Assembly: GCF_014698835.1 (NCBI RefSeq)
Contig: NZ_JACJTU010000010.1
Coordinates: 124,001 to 188,000 of the forward strand
Reading direction: 5' to 3'
Length of the DNA: 64,000 nucleotides
From: Nostoc paludosum FACHB-159
GTDB lineage: Bacteria > Cyanobacteriota > Cyanobacteriia > Cyanobacteriales > Nostocaceae
Shown here: piece after piece, positions 9,124 to 18,169 of the stretch
Layout of the letters: every line of letters begins with the position of its first letter
How positions within the stretch are numbered: position 1 is the first letter of the stretch
Position numbers and translations under genes: made by a program
The notes under the pieces: generated by a model
The model's input: the letters and a program-made list of their open reading frames with translations, nothing else
Database searches by the model: none
Told to the model about the DNA's origin: nothing

Positions 9124-10271
9124 GAACCCCCTGTAGCCTTTTTCTTAGAACTTTTCGGCTCAAATGGTAATGCTTTTTGTTCTGTGACTGCTGTTTCTTT
9201 TTCTTGAGCTTCTACGATTTTTTGCAGTTCTTCTGGTAATGGTTCGCGGGAGAGAATGTAGGTTTGTAGTGTCTGGAAAATATTACCAATCACCATATAC
9301 ATCAATACCCCAGCTGGTAGGGGGAAGAACAAAAACATTCCAGAAAAAATGACTGGGGTGATTTTGTTAACTGTGTCTTGGTTCGGATTACCACCACTGG
9401 AATTTTGCCCAGAAAGCATTTGGCTGACATAAAGGCTGATTCCAAAGAAGACAATCATGGCGACAATATCCCAGTGGATTGTGCCATCTGGATCTTGTGC
9501 GCCAACTCTACCTAAAGCATCAATAAATAAAAACCCTTTATCGGCTGCTAGCCCAGGAATTGTTCCTTGAATGGTCACTTCTCCAGGCTGCAAGGCTTCT
9601 AAATTGCCTTGGGCATCAATTTTTACCCTTTCTTCGCCTTTGGTGATTTTCCACTCAGGAATCAGCTTAGTTTCTGGGTGTTCTGCTAAAAGTACCTGAA
9701 ATGGTTTGCCTTCGATGGTCTGATATTGTATTTTGGTTTGTTCGCCCACAGCGAGTTTGTTACCGCTGGGGAGAATTGCAGTTACCTTAACGTGTTCGCC
9801 ATCAGCAATATAGATATTTTGAGGAGGGGTGGCAAAGGCTTGCGGTTGAATTTGTTCGATTTGTTCTGCCGGAAAGATTTGTAAGTTAACGCTGTAGTTC
9901 ACACCTGCAAAAGGTGAACCCCGCAAAGTGGCGAACAGCGCTAATAAGACAGGCATTTGGATCAGCAATGGAAAACAGCCAGCTAAAGGGTTGCCAAATT
10001 CTTTTTGGACATTGACCATTTCTTCCTGCTGCTTTTGCGGATCGTCCTTATAGCGCTCTTTGATTTCTGCCATCCGCTTTTGCATCAGAGGTTGTACAAT
10101 TCGCATCTTCCGCATGTTGCGAATTGAGCCAGCACTCAGGGGATAGAGCGCAAAGCGGACTATCAGTGTCAAAGCAACGATCGCCAATCCATAGCTAGGA
10201 AAAATTCCATAGAAAAAATCTATGATTGGCAGCATCACGTTGTTCGAGAGAAAGCCGATACCAAAATCCAT
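9120..10271 (-). CDS. yidC: YidC/Oxa1-family membrane protein insertase
   Basis: A 383-residue inner/thylakoid membrane insertase that helps place and fold membrane proteins alone or with SecYEG. Hydrophobic segments lie at about 12-40 (start [20 protein letters not shown]), 100-118, 265-285 and 310-335. The cytosolic [20 protein letters not shown] hairpin after the first core segment is typical. A roughly 150-residue soluble insert at about 120-255 separates the core helices, a feature of many cyanobacterial YidC proteins. The C-terminus is Lys-rich ([10 protein letters not shown]), suited to ribosome contact. Coupled by a 4-base overlap to jag and part of the rpmH-rnpA cluster. Confidence 0.93.
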   Translation of the reverse strand: MDFGIGFLSNNVMLPIIDFFYGIFPSYGLAIVALTLIVRFALYPLSAGSIRNMRKMRIVQPLMQKRMAEIKERYKDDPQKQQEEMVNVQKEFGNPLAGCFPLLIQMPVLLALFATLRGSPFAGVNYSVNLQIFPAEQIEQIQPQAFATPPQNIYIADGEHVKVTAILPSGNKLAVGEQTKIQYQTIEGKPFQVLLAEHPETKLIPEWKITKGEERVKIDAQGNLEALQPGEVTIQGTIPGLAADKGFLFIDALGRVGAQDPDGTIHWDIVAMIVFFGISLYVSQMLSGQNSSGGNPNQDTVNKITPVIFSGMFLFFPLPAGVLMYMVIGNIFQTLQTYILSREPLPEELQKIVEAQEKETAVTEQKALPFEPKSSKKKATGGS

Positions 10272-10377
10272 TATTCTGAATTTAACCTGAGTTACTGTAA
10301 ACTGACTGAATCTAATTTATCTAAATCATGACTTATGTGCGACTGTCCTTTGCTACGGATAGCCGCACAATTTTTGG

Positions 10378-10504
10378 GCATTGGGCAAGCAGGAAGTGTG
10401 GGAGGTGTGGGAGGTGTGGGAGGTGTGGGAAAAAATCTTTCCCCCCTCTCTCCCCACATTTCCCCATCTCCCCAGTCCCCAGTCCCCAGTTCCCAGTCCC
10501 TTTC
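10378..10504. repeat. Low-complexity repeat cluster (GGGAGGTGT / CCCCAGT arrays)
   Basis: Tandem GGGAGGTGT units are followed by the complement-rich CCCCAGTCCCCAGT block, filling the gap between the PH-domain gene and yidC. G-rich then C-rich halves give inverted symmetry. Open frames over it in several registers are composed of the repeat and are not counted as genes. Confidence 0.75.
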
Positions 10505-10506
10505 CA

Positions 10507-10899
10507 TTACTTGTTGGCAGCAGCGGTATATTGGGGGTTTTTGGCTGCAATTTTTTCATTAATGTAGTCATAGACTTCCCGAAAATTGGGAATAGCACGC
10601 AGCTCCAGACGGCTGCCGTTTTTCAGGGTTAGTACCATATCTCCCCAAAGACCTATGCCGCGTGGGACTTTGACAACTTTCACAATTTCTGAGTAAATTA
10701 CGTCAGTGCGATCGCGCCCTTGCCAACCTCCTGTTACAGTAACTCGGCGATCGGTGATGCGGAAGCGCAGCCATAATGCTCTGACAATTGCCCCGACTGT
10801 CAAGGGTATGCCAACAACGGTTAGCCCAATTAGCAGGTTTATAATTAGATCCCCAACATGGGGGCCGCCTTCATAATAAACTTCTTCACGAATGCCCAT
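10507..10899 (-). CDS. PH-domain membrane protein of the rnpA-yidC cluster
   Basis: A 130-residue protein. A hydrophobic segment at about 18-40 (IINLLIGLTVVGIPLTVGAI) is followed by a bacterial PH (bPH2-like) domain with FRITDRRVTVTGGWQGRDRT and repeated short strands to about residue 115. The function is not known. Its place between rnpA and yidC is conserved in cyanobacteria, which suggests a link to membrane insertion or ribosome biogenesis. The start overlaps the rnpA stop by 14 bases, arguing for coupled translation. Confidence 0.8.
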   Translation of the reverse strand: MGIREEVYYEGGPHVGDLIINLLIGLTVVGIPLTVGAIVRALWLRFRITDRRVTVTGGWQGRDRTDVIYSEIVKVVKVPRGIGLWGDMVLTLKNGSRLELRAIPNFREVYDYINEKIAAKNPQYTAAANK

Positions 10900-11308
10900 C
10901 GAACACCTCGGCTTGTGCCAACAACTGCTCTAATTCTTGCAGAAATTGTGGGCTTACGCACTTAGATTCTGCTGCTGTAGGTTTGACAACTACCACTAGC
11001 CGCCATCCTGGTGACAATTTGGGCAGTAAGTCATACAAAGCAGCAGTAATTTGCCGTTTTATCCGATTGCGAACCACTGCTCTTTTGCTGACTTTTGTGC
11101 TAATCGAAATGCCAATTTTTGTGCTGGCAAGATGTCCTGAGTCAGTTGCTTGTTTAGTCTCAGCGGCGATTTCCAACGAAGGATTTATTAAACATAAAGG
11201 TTTTAAGGCTCTCAATGTTAAATAAGAGCCATGACGCCGAATTCCTTCCCGGAAAACTGCCTGGAAATCTTTTCGGGATTTTAACCGATTTGCTTTGGGC
11301 AAAGCCAC
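10886..11308 (-). CDS. rnpA: Ribonuclease P protein component
   Basis: The protein subunit of RNase P, which with the rnpB RNA trims 5' leaders from precursor tRNAs. At 140 residues it is slightly long. The N-terminal LPKANRLKSRKDFQAVFREG and the basic RNR motif region (KVSKRAVVRNRIKRQI) are diagnostic. A roughly 25-residue insert (about 40-65) separates the first strands, as seen in cyanobacterial RnpA. It is immediately downstream of rpmH (16-base gap) and overlaps the PH-domain gene. No rnpB RNA was recognised in the window. Confidence 0.95.
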   Translation of the reverse strand: MALPKANRLKSRKDFQAVFREGIRRHGSYLTLRALKPLCLINPSLEIAAETKQATDSGHLASTKIGISISTKVSKRAVVRNRIKRQITAALYDLLPKLSPGWRLVVVVKPTAAESKCVSPQFLQELEQLLAQAEVFDGHS

Positions 11309-11324
11309 AGATACTCTATATGCC

Positions 11325-11459
11325 CTAAACGCTCAGACGGTGACGCCCCTTTCTTCTCCTAGCTCTAATTACATTTCTGCCATCTGGTGTCCGCATCCGA
11401 GCGCGAAAACCAGAGGTTCTTTTTCTCTTGCGACAAGTCCCGCCCAGTGTTCTTTGCAT
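11325..11459 (-). CDS. rpmH: Ribosomal protein bL34
   Basis: A 44-residue basic protein beginning [18 protein letters not shown] and ending [11 protein letters not shown], the standard bL34 of the large ribosomal subunit. The start at 11459 is set by an excellent ribosome-binding site (AGGAGG, bases 11464-11469). The canonical rpmH-rnpA order follows, with only 16 bases between genes. It heads the rpmH-rnpA-PH-yidC-jag cluster; the promoter should lie between 11470 and 11540. Many cyanobacteria keep dnaA elsewhere, and no dnaA is seen upstream here. Confidence 0.95.
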   Translation of the reverse strand: MQRTLGGTCRKRKRTSGFRARMRTPDGRNVIRARRRKGRHRLSV

Positions 11460-11542
11460 ACTATCCTCCTGTTGGGTGATTTTTAGAAAAACTCACAATC
11501 TCTAATTTTATCACTTTAACAGGGAATGGGAAATAGGAAATG

Positions 11543-11586
11543 GGGCATTGGGCATTGGGCATTGGGCATGGGGCATTGGGCATTGA
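11543..11586. repeat. Heptamer array (GGGCATT)
   Basis: About six tandem units of GGGCATT/GGGCATG between rpmH and the DUF2808 gene, the complement of the AATGCCC array at 3204. It is followed by CCCCGTGTCTCCCC-type C-rich sequence. Confidence 0.75.
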
Positions 11587-11645
11587 TTATTCCCCGCGTC
11601 CTCGCGTCGTCCCCGTGTCTCCCCATCTCTCTCATCTCCCCGAAC

Positions 11646-12158
11646 TTAACTGATACTCAAAATCCAGGTTCCCATGTATCGCAGTAGTGGCACATCGCCA
11701 GGGGAGAGAACTTGGCAGTTGAAATAATACATCCCACCAAAGGAGGGGTTTTTGACGTTAGAAAAAACTAACTCAACTCCACTACCTGCTGGTACCGGTT
11801 CTTCGGGAAAAATACTAATTAGCTTACCTTCTTTGTCCCACTTGACCTCAGAAAGCTTAACTTTTTTACCTTTGACTCGTACCTCAATTTTTTTGGGGTC
11901 AAAAATTCCTTCGTAATAATCAGGATAGGTGATGGCAAATTGAGCAACTGCCAATTTCATTCTTTGACCTGGAATCCTCAATCTATAACGATCCCAACCA
12001 TTGCTTTGTCCGCCAAAATCTAAGCGGAAGGGCAGCTGATTTTCCCCTTTGACACCGCTAAACAGCGTAAATCCAGGTAAGCTTTGCGCCAAACTCACAA
12101 CTGGAAATCCAGTTAGCAAAAAGCTAGTTACGGCTAAAGCAGAAAGTAAACGTCGCAT
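11646..12158 (-). CDS. DUF2808 exported protein
   Basis: A 170-residue protein with a clear signal peptide (MRRLLSALAVTSFLLTGFPV, cleavage near AQS at about 25). The mature part matches the cyanobacterial DUF2808 family: FRLDFGGQSNGWDRYRLRIP, a FDPKKIEVRVKGK strand and the closing GMYYFNCQVLSPGD...YMGTWILSI. Family members are secreted or outer-membrane-associated, and no biochemical function is established. It is monocistronic as far as can be seen. Low-complexity repeats separate it from rpmH. Confidence 0.85.
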   Translation of the reverse strand: MRRLLSALAVTSFLLTGFPVVSLAQSLPGFTLFSGVKGENQLPFRLDFGGQSNGWDRYRLRIPGQRMKLAVAQFAITYPDYYEGIFDPKKIEVRVKGKKVKLSEVKWDKEGKLISIFPEEPVPAGSGVELVFSNVKNPSFGGMYYFNCQVLSPGDVPLLRYMGTWILSIS

Positions 12159-12919
12159 ATTTAGGCTCCCTCCACCAAAATATAAACTCTGTTATCTAAA
12201 TAACTGTATGTTAGTATTCTTTACTAAACTTTACTACGGACTTCCTGACAATAGACGTTGAATAGGAAAAAAAGTGCCATTTTTGGTGACTTTTGGCTGA
12301 AAGTAATTTTGCTTAGTCAGATATTTAACTTTAAATCAATTCACTCCATTATTCTTACAGAGACTTAGTTTGATTGCTAGGTTAGTCAAATTTGGAACTA
12401 AATAAAAACACAGTTGAGATGAGATTGTGTTTCCGAATATGTATAAGTGTATCTAAATTTAAGATTTTTGTTATAAAAATTGAGCCGTATGATTAGCGAT
12501 CGCCAGTGAAATTGAGATAAATTGATTAAAATAAGCTTGAAATGAAAGTAGGAATTATTAAAATTTGATTTGAAAATTATCAAGCTTCCAAAATTTGGTC
12601 AATATTACTCTATAAGAAAGGATATAGCCAATTTCTCAATCCCGAAAATAAGCTGAAGATAAAGATGCAAAATTTGGGAATTAACATAGCATGTGCAATA
12701 CGTAACCCTATTTGCAAATATCTGAAAATGTAACATCTGCAAGCCGCAAAGTGAGGCTTTGCGGAAAGAACGAAGAGTGGGAGAGGAAAGATTCAAGGTT
12801 CAATCTAGTAGAAAAAGTCATGGCTGATGTTCCTGCCTCAGTATTAAAAGTGCGAAATATCCCTCATCTGAGCGATCGCTTACTGGGCAGAGATTAAGTA
12901 TTTATCTTCAGGAGATTTC
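12159..12919. other. AT-rich intergenic region and pntA leader
   Basis: No convincing gene. The first 550 bases are AT-rich. Near the pntA end are a perfect 8-bp hairpin (CCGCAAAG/CTTTGCGG, 12744-12764) and a 25-codon open frame from an ATG at 12820 to 12897, which contains a HIP1 site. These may belong to the pntA 5' leader; nothing proves that the small frame is translated. Confidence 0.5.
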
Positions 12920-14095
12920 ATGAGAATAGCAGTTGCTAAAGAAATTGAAGTTTGCGAACGTCGTGTAGCATTAATTCCTGACATCGTTGCCCGATTGGTA
13001 AAGCAAGGTTTAGAAGTTTGGGTGGAATCGGGTGCAGGAGAGCGATCTTTTTTCAGCGATCCTGCCTATGAAGCAGCAGGAGCCAAAATTATTAGCGATT
13101 CTGTCAAATTATGGAGCGAAGCAGACATTCTGCTCAAAGTTAGCCCACCCCAAGAACGAGAAGATGGACGCTCAGAAGTTGATTTGTTAAAGGAAGGAGC
13201 TGTATTAGTTAGCTTCCTGAATCCTTTAGGAAATCCTGTGGTGGCACAGCAATTGGCAAATCGCAAAGTCACAGCCTTGAGTATGGAACTGATTCCCCGT
13301 ACCACCAGGGCGCAAAGCATGGATGCTTTGTCCTCGCAAGCTTCACTAGCAGGTTACAAGGCAGTACTCATTGCCGCAGCTGCATTACCGAAGTATTTTC
13401 CGATGCTGACAACAGCCGCAGGCACCATCGCTCCAGCGAAAGTATTTATTATGGGTGCCGGGGTGGCTGGATTGCAAGCGATCGCCACCGCTAGACGCTT
13501 GGGAGCAGTGGTAGAAGCCTTTGATATTCGTCCTGCTGTCAAAGAAGAAGTGCAAAGCTTGGGCGCCAAATTCGTCGAAGTCAAACTCGAAGAAGAAACT
13601 GTGGCTGCGGGCGGTTATGCCAAAGAAATTTCTGAGGCTAGCAAACAACGTACTCAAGAAGTTGTCGCCGAACACATCAAAAATAGCGATGTAGTGATTA
13701 CCACTGCCCAAGTACCCGGCAAAAAAGCACCACGACTCGTGACAGAAGAAATGGTGGCACAGATGAAACCCGGTTCAGTGATTGTAGATTTAGCAGCCGA
13801 ACAGGGTGGTAACTGCGCCTGCACCGAACCCGGCAAAGATATTGTCTGGAATGGCGTCACAATTATTGGCCCCATCAATTTACCATCCTCGATGCCAGTC
13901 CACGCCAGCCAATTGTATTCCAAGAACGTGACATCGTTAATCCAACTATTGATTAACAAAGAGAAAGCTTTGCAAGTTGACTTTGGCGACGACATCGTTG
14001 ATGCAGCTTGCGTTACCCACGCAGGTGAAATTCGCAATCAACGAGTGCATGAGGCGCTACAAGCTTTGAATACTCAAGAACCGGCGGTTAATTAG
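12920..14095 (+). CDS. pntA: NAD(P) transhydrogenase subunit alpha 1
   Basis: The 391-residue soluble NAD(H)-binding domain (dI) of proton-translocating transhydrogenase. It passes hydride between NADH and NADP+ at the expense of the proton gradient. An alanine-dehydrogenase-like N-terminus (MRIAVAKEIEVCERRVALIP) leads to a Rossmann motif FIMGAGVAGLQAIATARRLG at about 174-193 and a QVPGKKAPRLVT segment. The start at 12920 has AGGAG seven bases upstream. The alpha subunit is split, the membrane part being the next gene, as is usual in cyanobacteria. The transcript covers pntA-pntA2-pntB and ends at the hairpin near 15950. Confidence 0.95.
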   Translation: MRIAVAKEIEVCERRVALIPDIVARLVKQGLEVWVESGAGERSFFSDPAYEAAGAKIISDSVKLWSEADILLKVSPPQEREDGRSEVDLLKEGAVLVSFLNPLGNPVVAQQLANRKVTALSMELIPRTTRAQSMDALSSQASLAGYKAVLIAAAALPKYFPMLTTAAGTIAPAKVFIMGAGVAGLQAIATARRLGAVVEAFDIRPAVKEEVQSLGAKFVEVKLEEETVAAGGYAKEISEASKQRTQEVVAEHIKNSDVVITTAQVPGKKAPRLVTEEMVAQMKPGSVIVDLAAEQGGNCACTEPGKDIVWNGVTIIGPINLPSSMPVHASQLYSKNVTSLIQLLINKEKALQVDFGDDIVDAACVTHAGEIRNQRVHEALQALNTQEPAVN

Positions 14096-14198
14096 GGGCT
14101 GGGGACAATAATTTTAGATTTTAGATTTTGGATTAAATTTCCATCTAAAATCCAAAATCGAATCGCCCCATTCCCATTTACACAAGGAGTTTTATTTA

Positions 14199-14492
14199 AT
14201 GACAGAGGCATTACTCGCTGCTTTGTTTGTGTTTGTTCTGGCGTCTTTTATTGGCTTTGAAGTCATCAACAAAATACCACCTACGTTACACACACCTTTA
14301 ATGTCAGGCTCAAACGCAATTTCTGGCATTTCGGTACTTGGGGCAATTGTGGCCTCAGGTGCTAGAGAAACGAGTGTGTCAGTGATTCTCGGTTTAATTG
14401 CTGTGGTACTGGCAACTGTCAACGTTGTTGGTGGTTTCCTCGTCACAGACAGAATGCTGCTTATGTTCAAGAAGAAGGAGATTAAGGCGTGA
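14199..14492 (+). CDS. NAD(P) transhydrogenase subunit alpha 2 (membrane part)
   Basis: A 97-residue integral membrane protein with three or four hydrophobic segments (about 2-22, 40-58, 62-90), including LHTPLMSGSNAISGI, the diagnostic membrane-domain motif of the alpha subunit. It forms the dII proton channel with PntB. AGGAG stands upstream of its ATG. The stop overlaps the pntB start by 4 bases. The 103-base gap after pntA contains an ATTTTGGATT-type palindromic repeat. Confidence 0.93.
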   Translation: MTEALLAALFVFVLASFIGFEVINKIPPTLHTPLMSGSNAISGISVLGAIVASGARETSVSVILGLIAVVLATVNVVGGFLVTDRMLLMFKKKEIKA

Positions 14493-15895
14493 GCGACTTT
14501 TTACCAACTGGCATTCAGCTGACATATTTAGTCGCTGCATCCTTATTCATTTTTGGTTTGAAAAAGCTGGGTTCGCCAGCGACAGCACGAAATGGTAATG
14601 TCATTGCGGCAGTGGGGATGTTGCTGGCAATTGTGGCCACAATGCTAGATCAACACGTGTTGAACTATGAAATGATTTTGTTAGGCTTGGCAATTGGATC
14701 TGGCATTGGTGCGATCGTTGCCTACAAAGTCCAAATGACGGAAATGCCCCAAATGGTGGGTTTGCTCAACGGTTTGGGTGGTGCGGCTTCGGCTTTAGTC
14801 GCCGTTGCCGAATTCTGGCGGTTATTAGATTCTGGCGCACCCGTACCCCTTGATGTGAACATCTCCATGCTGCTGGATGTGTTAATCGGTGGTGTTACCT
14901 TCACGGGTAGTTTTCTCGCCTTTGCCAAATTGCAAGGTTTAATCAGTGGTTCCCCGATTACATTTCCCTTCCAGCAACCATTTAACCTGCTGCTTCTGGC
15001 TGCTTACGTAACTGGTAGTGTTTACTTAATCATCACACCAGATAGCCTACCCATATTCTTGGGAGTAGTTGCTGTTTCCTTGGTGCTGGGTGTGATGTTC
15101 GTCATCCCTATTGGTGGTGGCGATATGCCCGTGGTAATTTCGCTGTTGAACTCCTTGTCAGGTGTGGCGGCGGCGGCGGCTGGTTTTGTGGTGATGAACA
15201 ATATGTTAATCATCGCCGGGGCATTGGTGGGAGCCTCTGGGTTAATCCTCACCGAAATTATGTGTAAAGCAATGAACCGTTCCCTCTTCAGCGTGCTGTT
15301 CAGTGCTTTTGGTACAGCTGGTGCTGCTGGCGGTGGTGCTGCTGGTAGTGGTGCAGTAGATCAAACTGTCCGCAGTATCGATCCCGAAGAAGGAGCGATG
15401 ATGTTGGGATACGCTCGTTCTGTGGTGATTGTACCTGGTTATGGCATGGCGGTTGCCCAAGCACAACATAGCGTCCGCGAATTGTCAGATCAATTAGAAC
15501 GGATGGGCGTAGATGTCAAGTATGCCATTCACCCCGTAGCTGGAAGAATGCCGGGGCACATGAATGTGTTATTGGCTGAGGCCAATGTGCCTTATACGCA
15601 GTTATACGACATGGATGATATTAATCCCCAATTTGAACAAGCTGATGTGGCTTTAGTAATTGGGGCAAATGACGTAGTAAATCCAGCGGCGCGGAGTGAT
15701 ACCAATAGCCCGATTTATGGTATGCCAATTTTGGAAGTAGATCGGGCGAAGCAGACAATTGTCATTAAGCGTGGGATGAGTACGGGTTTTGCCGGTGTAG
15801 ATAATGAGTTGTTCTACAAGGATAAAACTACGATGCTCTTTGGTAGCGCGAAAGATATGGTATCGAAGTTGGTTTCGGAAGTGAAGCAACTTTAA
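14489..15895 (+). CDS. pntB: NAD(P) transhydrogenase subunit beta
   Basis: A 468-residue subunit. The first 270 residues have about eight or nine membrane segments that form the proton channel. The last 180 residues are the NADP(H)-binding dIII domain, with IVPGYGMAVAQAQHSVREL, a VALVIGANDVVNPAA loop and RGMSTGFAGVDNELF near the C-terminus. The start is GTG, overlapping the alpha 2 stop by 4 bases and so translationally coupled. An Ala/Gly-rich linker at about 275-290 joins membrane and soluble domains. Confidence 0.95.
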   Translation: MSDFLPTGIQLTYLVAASLFIFGLKKLGSPATARNGNVIAAVGMLLAIVATMLDQHVLNYEMILLGLAIGSGIGAIVAYKVQMTEMPQMVGLLNGLGGAASALVAVAEFWRLLDSGAPVPLDVNISMLLDVLIGGVTFTGSFLAFAKLQGLISGSPITFPFQQPFNLLLLAAYVTGSVYLIITPDSLPIFLGVVAVSLVLGVMFVIPIGGGDMPVVISLLNSLSGVAAAAAGFVVMNNMLIIAGALVGASGLILTEIMCKAMNRSLFSVLFSAFGTAGAAGGGAAGSGAVDQTVRSIDPEEGAMMLGYARSVVIVPGYGMAVAQAQHSVRELSDQLERMGVDVKYAIHPVAGRMPGHMNVLLAEANVPYTQLYDMDDINPQFEQADVALVIGANDVVNPAARSDTNSPIYGMPILEVDRAKQTIVIKRGMSTGFAGVDNELFYKDKTTMLFGSAKDMVSKLVSEVKQL

Positions 15896-15942
15896 CGAAC
15901 CGCAGAGGCGCAGAGAGCGCGGAGTAAAGAATTAGTTGGCTT

Positions 15943-15979
15943 GCCTTGGGAGTGTAATGCTTCCAAGGCTAGTTTTTTG
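15943..15979 (+). terminator. Terminator of the pnt operon
   Basis: A 10-bp stem (GCCTTGGGAG/CTTCCAAGGC, one G-T pair) with a 7-base loop is followed by TAGTTTTTT. It is 48 bases after the pntB stop, as expected for an intrinsic terminator. Confidence 0.8.
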
Positions 15980-16117
15980 TTGGGGAACTACTCCACACAA
16001 AGGCACAAAGATTAGAAAACTTATTTCCGAAAATTATGGATAAATTTTTATTCCTTTTCTTGACATTCTGCGCGTAGTTAATTATTTTTGATTAGCCAAA
16101 TTTAATTTCATAAATAA

Positions 16118-16477
16118 AATTGCAAGAGCTATGATAAGTATTGGATATATAATAAATTTTCTCAACTTCCTTTTTTATCTACTAGACAAACTTATGAAGA
16201 CTATTGTGTTGAGACTCGAATTAATCATATTAGACAGAGAATACAAGAACATCAACCTAAAGCAGTTGTTTTCTACGGTAGATCATTTGAATATTTTTGG
16301 AGAAAAATAACTGAGAATATAACAAATATTGAATTTACAAAACCTTCAGAATCTTCTAAAGAAGATTTCTTTATTAGTAGAAATAATAAAACTGTATTTG
16401 TGATGGCTAAATTTCCTAGAGCTTTACCAAATGAATACTTCCATAACATTGGTAGAGCGATTTTAAATATTCAATAA
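16118..16477 (+). pseudogene. Start-less remnant of an uncharacterised protein gene
   Basis: The frame is open from 16118 to a TAA at 16477 (about 119 codons) and reads like real protein (YWIYNKFSQLPFLSTRQTYE, then RINHIRQRIQEHQPKAVVFYG and FPRALPNEYFHNIGRAI). It has no ATG, GTG or TTG in a useful place. A different frame just upstream (AKFNFINKIARAM) may be the missing N-terminal part, which would imply a frameshift near 16130-16150. The KAVVFYG core slightly resembles the C-terminal half of uracil-DNA-glycosylase-fold proteins, but that is a weak impression. Best called a decayed gene. Confidence 0.45.
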
Positions 16478-16585
16478 TCTCTAAGGTTTCTTGTTGTTCT
16501 TATTCTTTATCTAACTCATTCCAGACTCGAATAATTTTTCCTCCGCGTCTCTGCGCCTCTGCGTGAGAGAAAAAAGCGATCGCGA

Positions 16586-17041
16586 TTAATTTGGGAAGAA
16601 ATCAAAATCTAAAGTTTCATCAACAGAAAAAGGATATTCTTTAGGAAAAATAGACAGAGGAAGTCCTGTTTCAATCGATGCTTCTTTTCGAGCGTGTTGG
16701 TAACAAATATCAAAAACTTCGGTGTAGTATAATTTTAAGCTAGGACTATCTAAAAATGCTTCTTGTAATCTTTGACGATGTTCGTAAATTGTATATAACC
16801 AGCTATTGGATCGGTTTTGGGGTTGAAATTTATATTTGAGTAGGTGCATTAAAAGCACTCTAAGATTACTCCTTAAAGCATTTTTATCGCTTCTACCCAT
16901 ACTTTCAATTTCTTCAATTAAATTTTCTAAATCTAATTCTAAAAAATTTTCATTTTTTAATAAATAAACTGTGTGTTCTAACCACAGATTATAATCTTCT
17001 GTATAGAGATTATTGGTTTGAGGAACAGATTGATTGCTCAT
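16586..17041 (-). CDS. DUF29 family protein
   Basis: A 151-residue protein of the DUF29 family, abundant and multi-copy in cyanobacteria. It has the signature LYTEDYNLWLEHTVYLLKN at the N-terminus and LDLENLIEEIESMGRSDKNA next, then the LLMHLLKYKFQPQNRSNSW helix pair. The protein is all-alpha and has no known function. It is isolated, with no operon partner. A dispersed TTTGCGCCTCTGCGTGAG-type repeat lies just past its stop. Confidence 0.85.
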   Translation of the reverse strand: MSNQSVPQTNNLYTEDYNLWLEHTVYLLKNENFLELDLENLIEEIESMGRSDKNALRSNLRVLLMHLLKYKFQPQNRSNSWLYTIYEHRQRLQEAFLDSPSLKLYYTEVFDICYQHARKEASIETGLPLSIFPKEYPFSVDETLDFDFFPN

Positions 17042-17565
17042 AATCTTCTCGTTTACAGATATATAATCTTAACATTACTTCTGTTATTTCCGAGCGTGTG
17101 CTAAAGTAGCTTACCCTAGGTCTACCCAGCAAAGCCTAACCCAGCTATCTTTCCTTTCTTCCTTCCTCTGCGTTCTTTGCGCCTCTGCGTGAGATAAAAC
17201 AGGTTGGTTTTAGTATTGGTATTTATATTGTATTTTAGCGTCAATCAGTATTTTAGTTTCCTGATAAAGCCCTCATACTTACAGAGTATCTAATTGTAGC
17301 CCGATGGAAGTAAGCATTATTAATTCACCGATCGCACCTTTTCTTCCTCCGTGTTCTTTGTATCTCTGTGGTTGATTAAAAACAGCGATCGCTCTTCAAT
17401 CAAAGGCATGATATAAATTTGACATGATAGACCACGATCGCTGATTCAAAGGCTAAAATGAATCTGGTATTTGGTATAGATAATAAGTAAAGTATTTCTT
17501 TCAATAAACTATTACCTATTTACACTGGCGATCGCCACAATTACCTTTAACAACTACCGTTGAAA
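17042..17565. other. Intergenic region with dispersed CTCTGCG-type repeats
   Basis: No gene seen. It holds copies of the CTCTGCGTTCTTTGCGCCTC family (about 17166-17195 and a variant at about 17345-17375) and several HIP1-like GCGATCGC sites. The promoter of the cupredoxin gene should lie in the last 150 bases, but no clear box was identified. Confidence 0.5.
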
Positions 17566-18084
17566 ATGTGCAAATATTTATACCAGTTCTTAAAAACAAT
17601 CCTGGCTTTCACTGCTTCTGCTTGCCTACAAGCACCACGGCACAACTACATAATATTAACTTTGCTTTTGTGCTTGAATTTCATCAATGCAACTCCAGCA
17701 GCAGCGGCGAATGTGTCTAATGATTTGCTCAAGCAACCAGCTACAGAAATTACAGTTAGCTTGGGTAATGCAGCTAACGAACTCAAATTTGAGCCAAATC
17801 ATCTAGAATTGCAGGCTGGCAAACGCTACAATTTACGGCTAACCAATCCCAGCCAACTGAAACATTATTTTACTGCTAAAGATTTTGCCGATGGCATTTG
17901 GACACAAAAAGTTGAAGCAGGGAAGGTAGAAATTAAAGGAGCAATTCACGAAATAGAACTCAAGCCAGGTGCTGAGGCAGAATGGGTGTTTGTGCCTTTG
18001 AAATCTGGCACTTATGGTTTACGTTGTCCAATAGCTGGACATACAGAAGCAGGTATGATTGGAGAGATTGTTATTAGTAATTAA
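17566..18084 (+). CDS. Exported cupredoxin-domain protein
   Basis: About 172 residues. A hydrophobic leader runs to the AAAANVS region (about 45-50), suggesting export across the membrane. The mature domain is plastocyanin/azurin-like: one His in LKHYFTAKDF and a C-terminal CPIAGHTEAGM that supplies the Cys, His and Met ligands of a type 1 copper site. The ligand set fits electron transfer or copper handling in the periplasm or lumen. It differs from photosynthetic plastocyanin in length and spacing. ATG at 17566 is chosen over the TTG two codons earlier. No operon partners. Confidence 0.82.
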   Translation: MCKYLYQFLKTILAFTASACLQAPRHNYIILTLLLCLNFINATPAAAANVSNDLLKQPATEITVSLGNAANELKFEPNHLELQAGKRYNLRLTNPSQLKHYFTAKDFADGIWTQKVEAGKVEIKGAIHEIELKPGAEAEWVFVPLKSGTYGLRCPIAGHTEAGMIGEIVISN

Positions 18085-18169
18085 ATAAGAATTCAGAATT
18101 AATCGGTGGTCGATTGAAAACTGATTGATTCTGAATTCTGAATTCTGTATTCTTCTTCAATCACAGATG

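Noticed and set aside
10328-10632. Overlapping frames on both strands made of Gly-Val or Pro-Thr repeats
   Set aside because: They read the GGGAGGTGT and CCCCAGT tandem arrays, not proteins.
12712-12897. 61-codon frame ahead of pntA
   Set aside because: Not protein-like in its first half; only the last 25 codons are kept as a possible leader peptide, noted as a finding.
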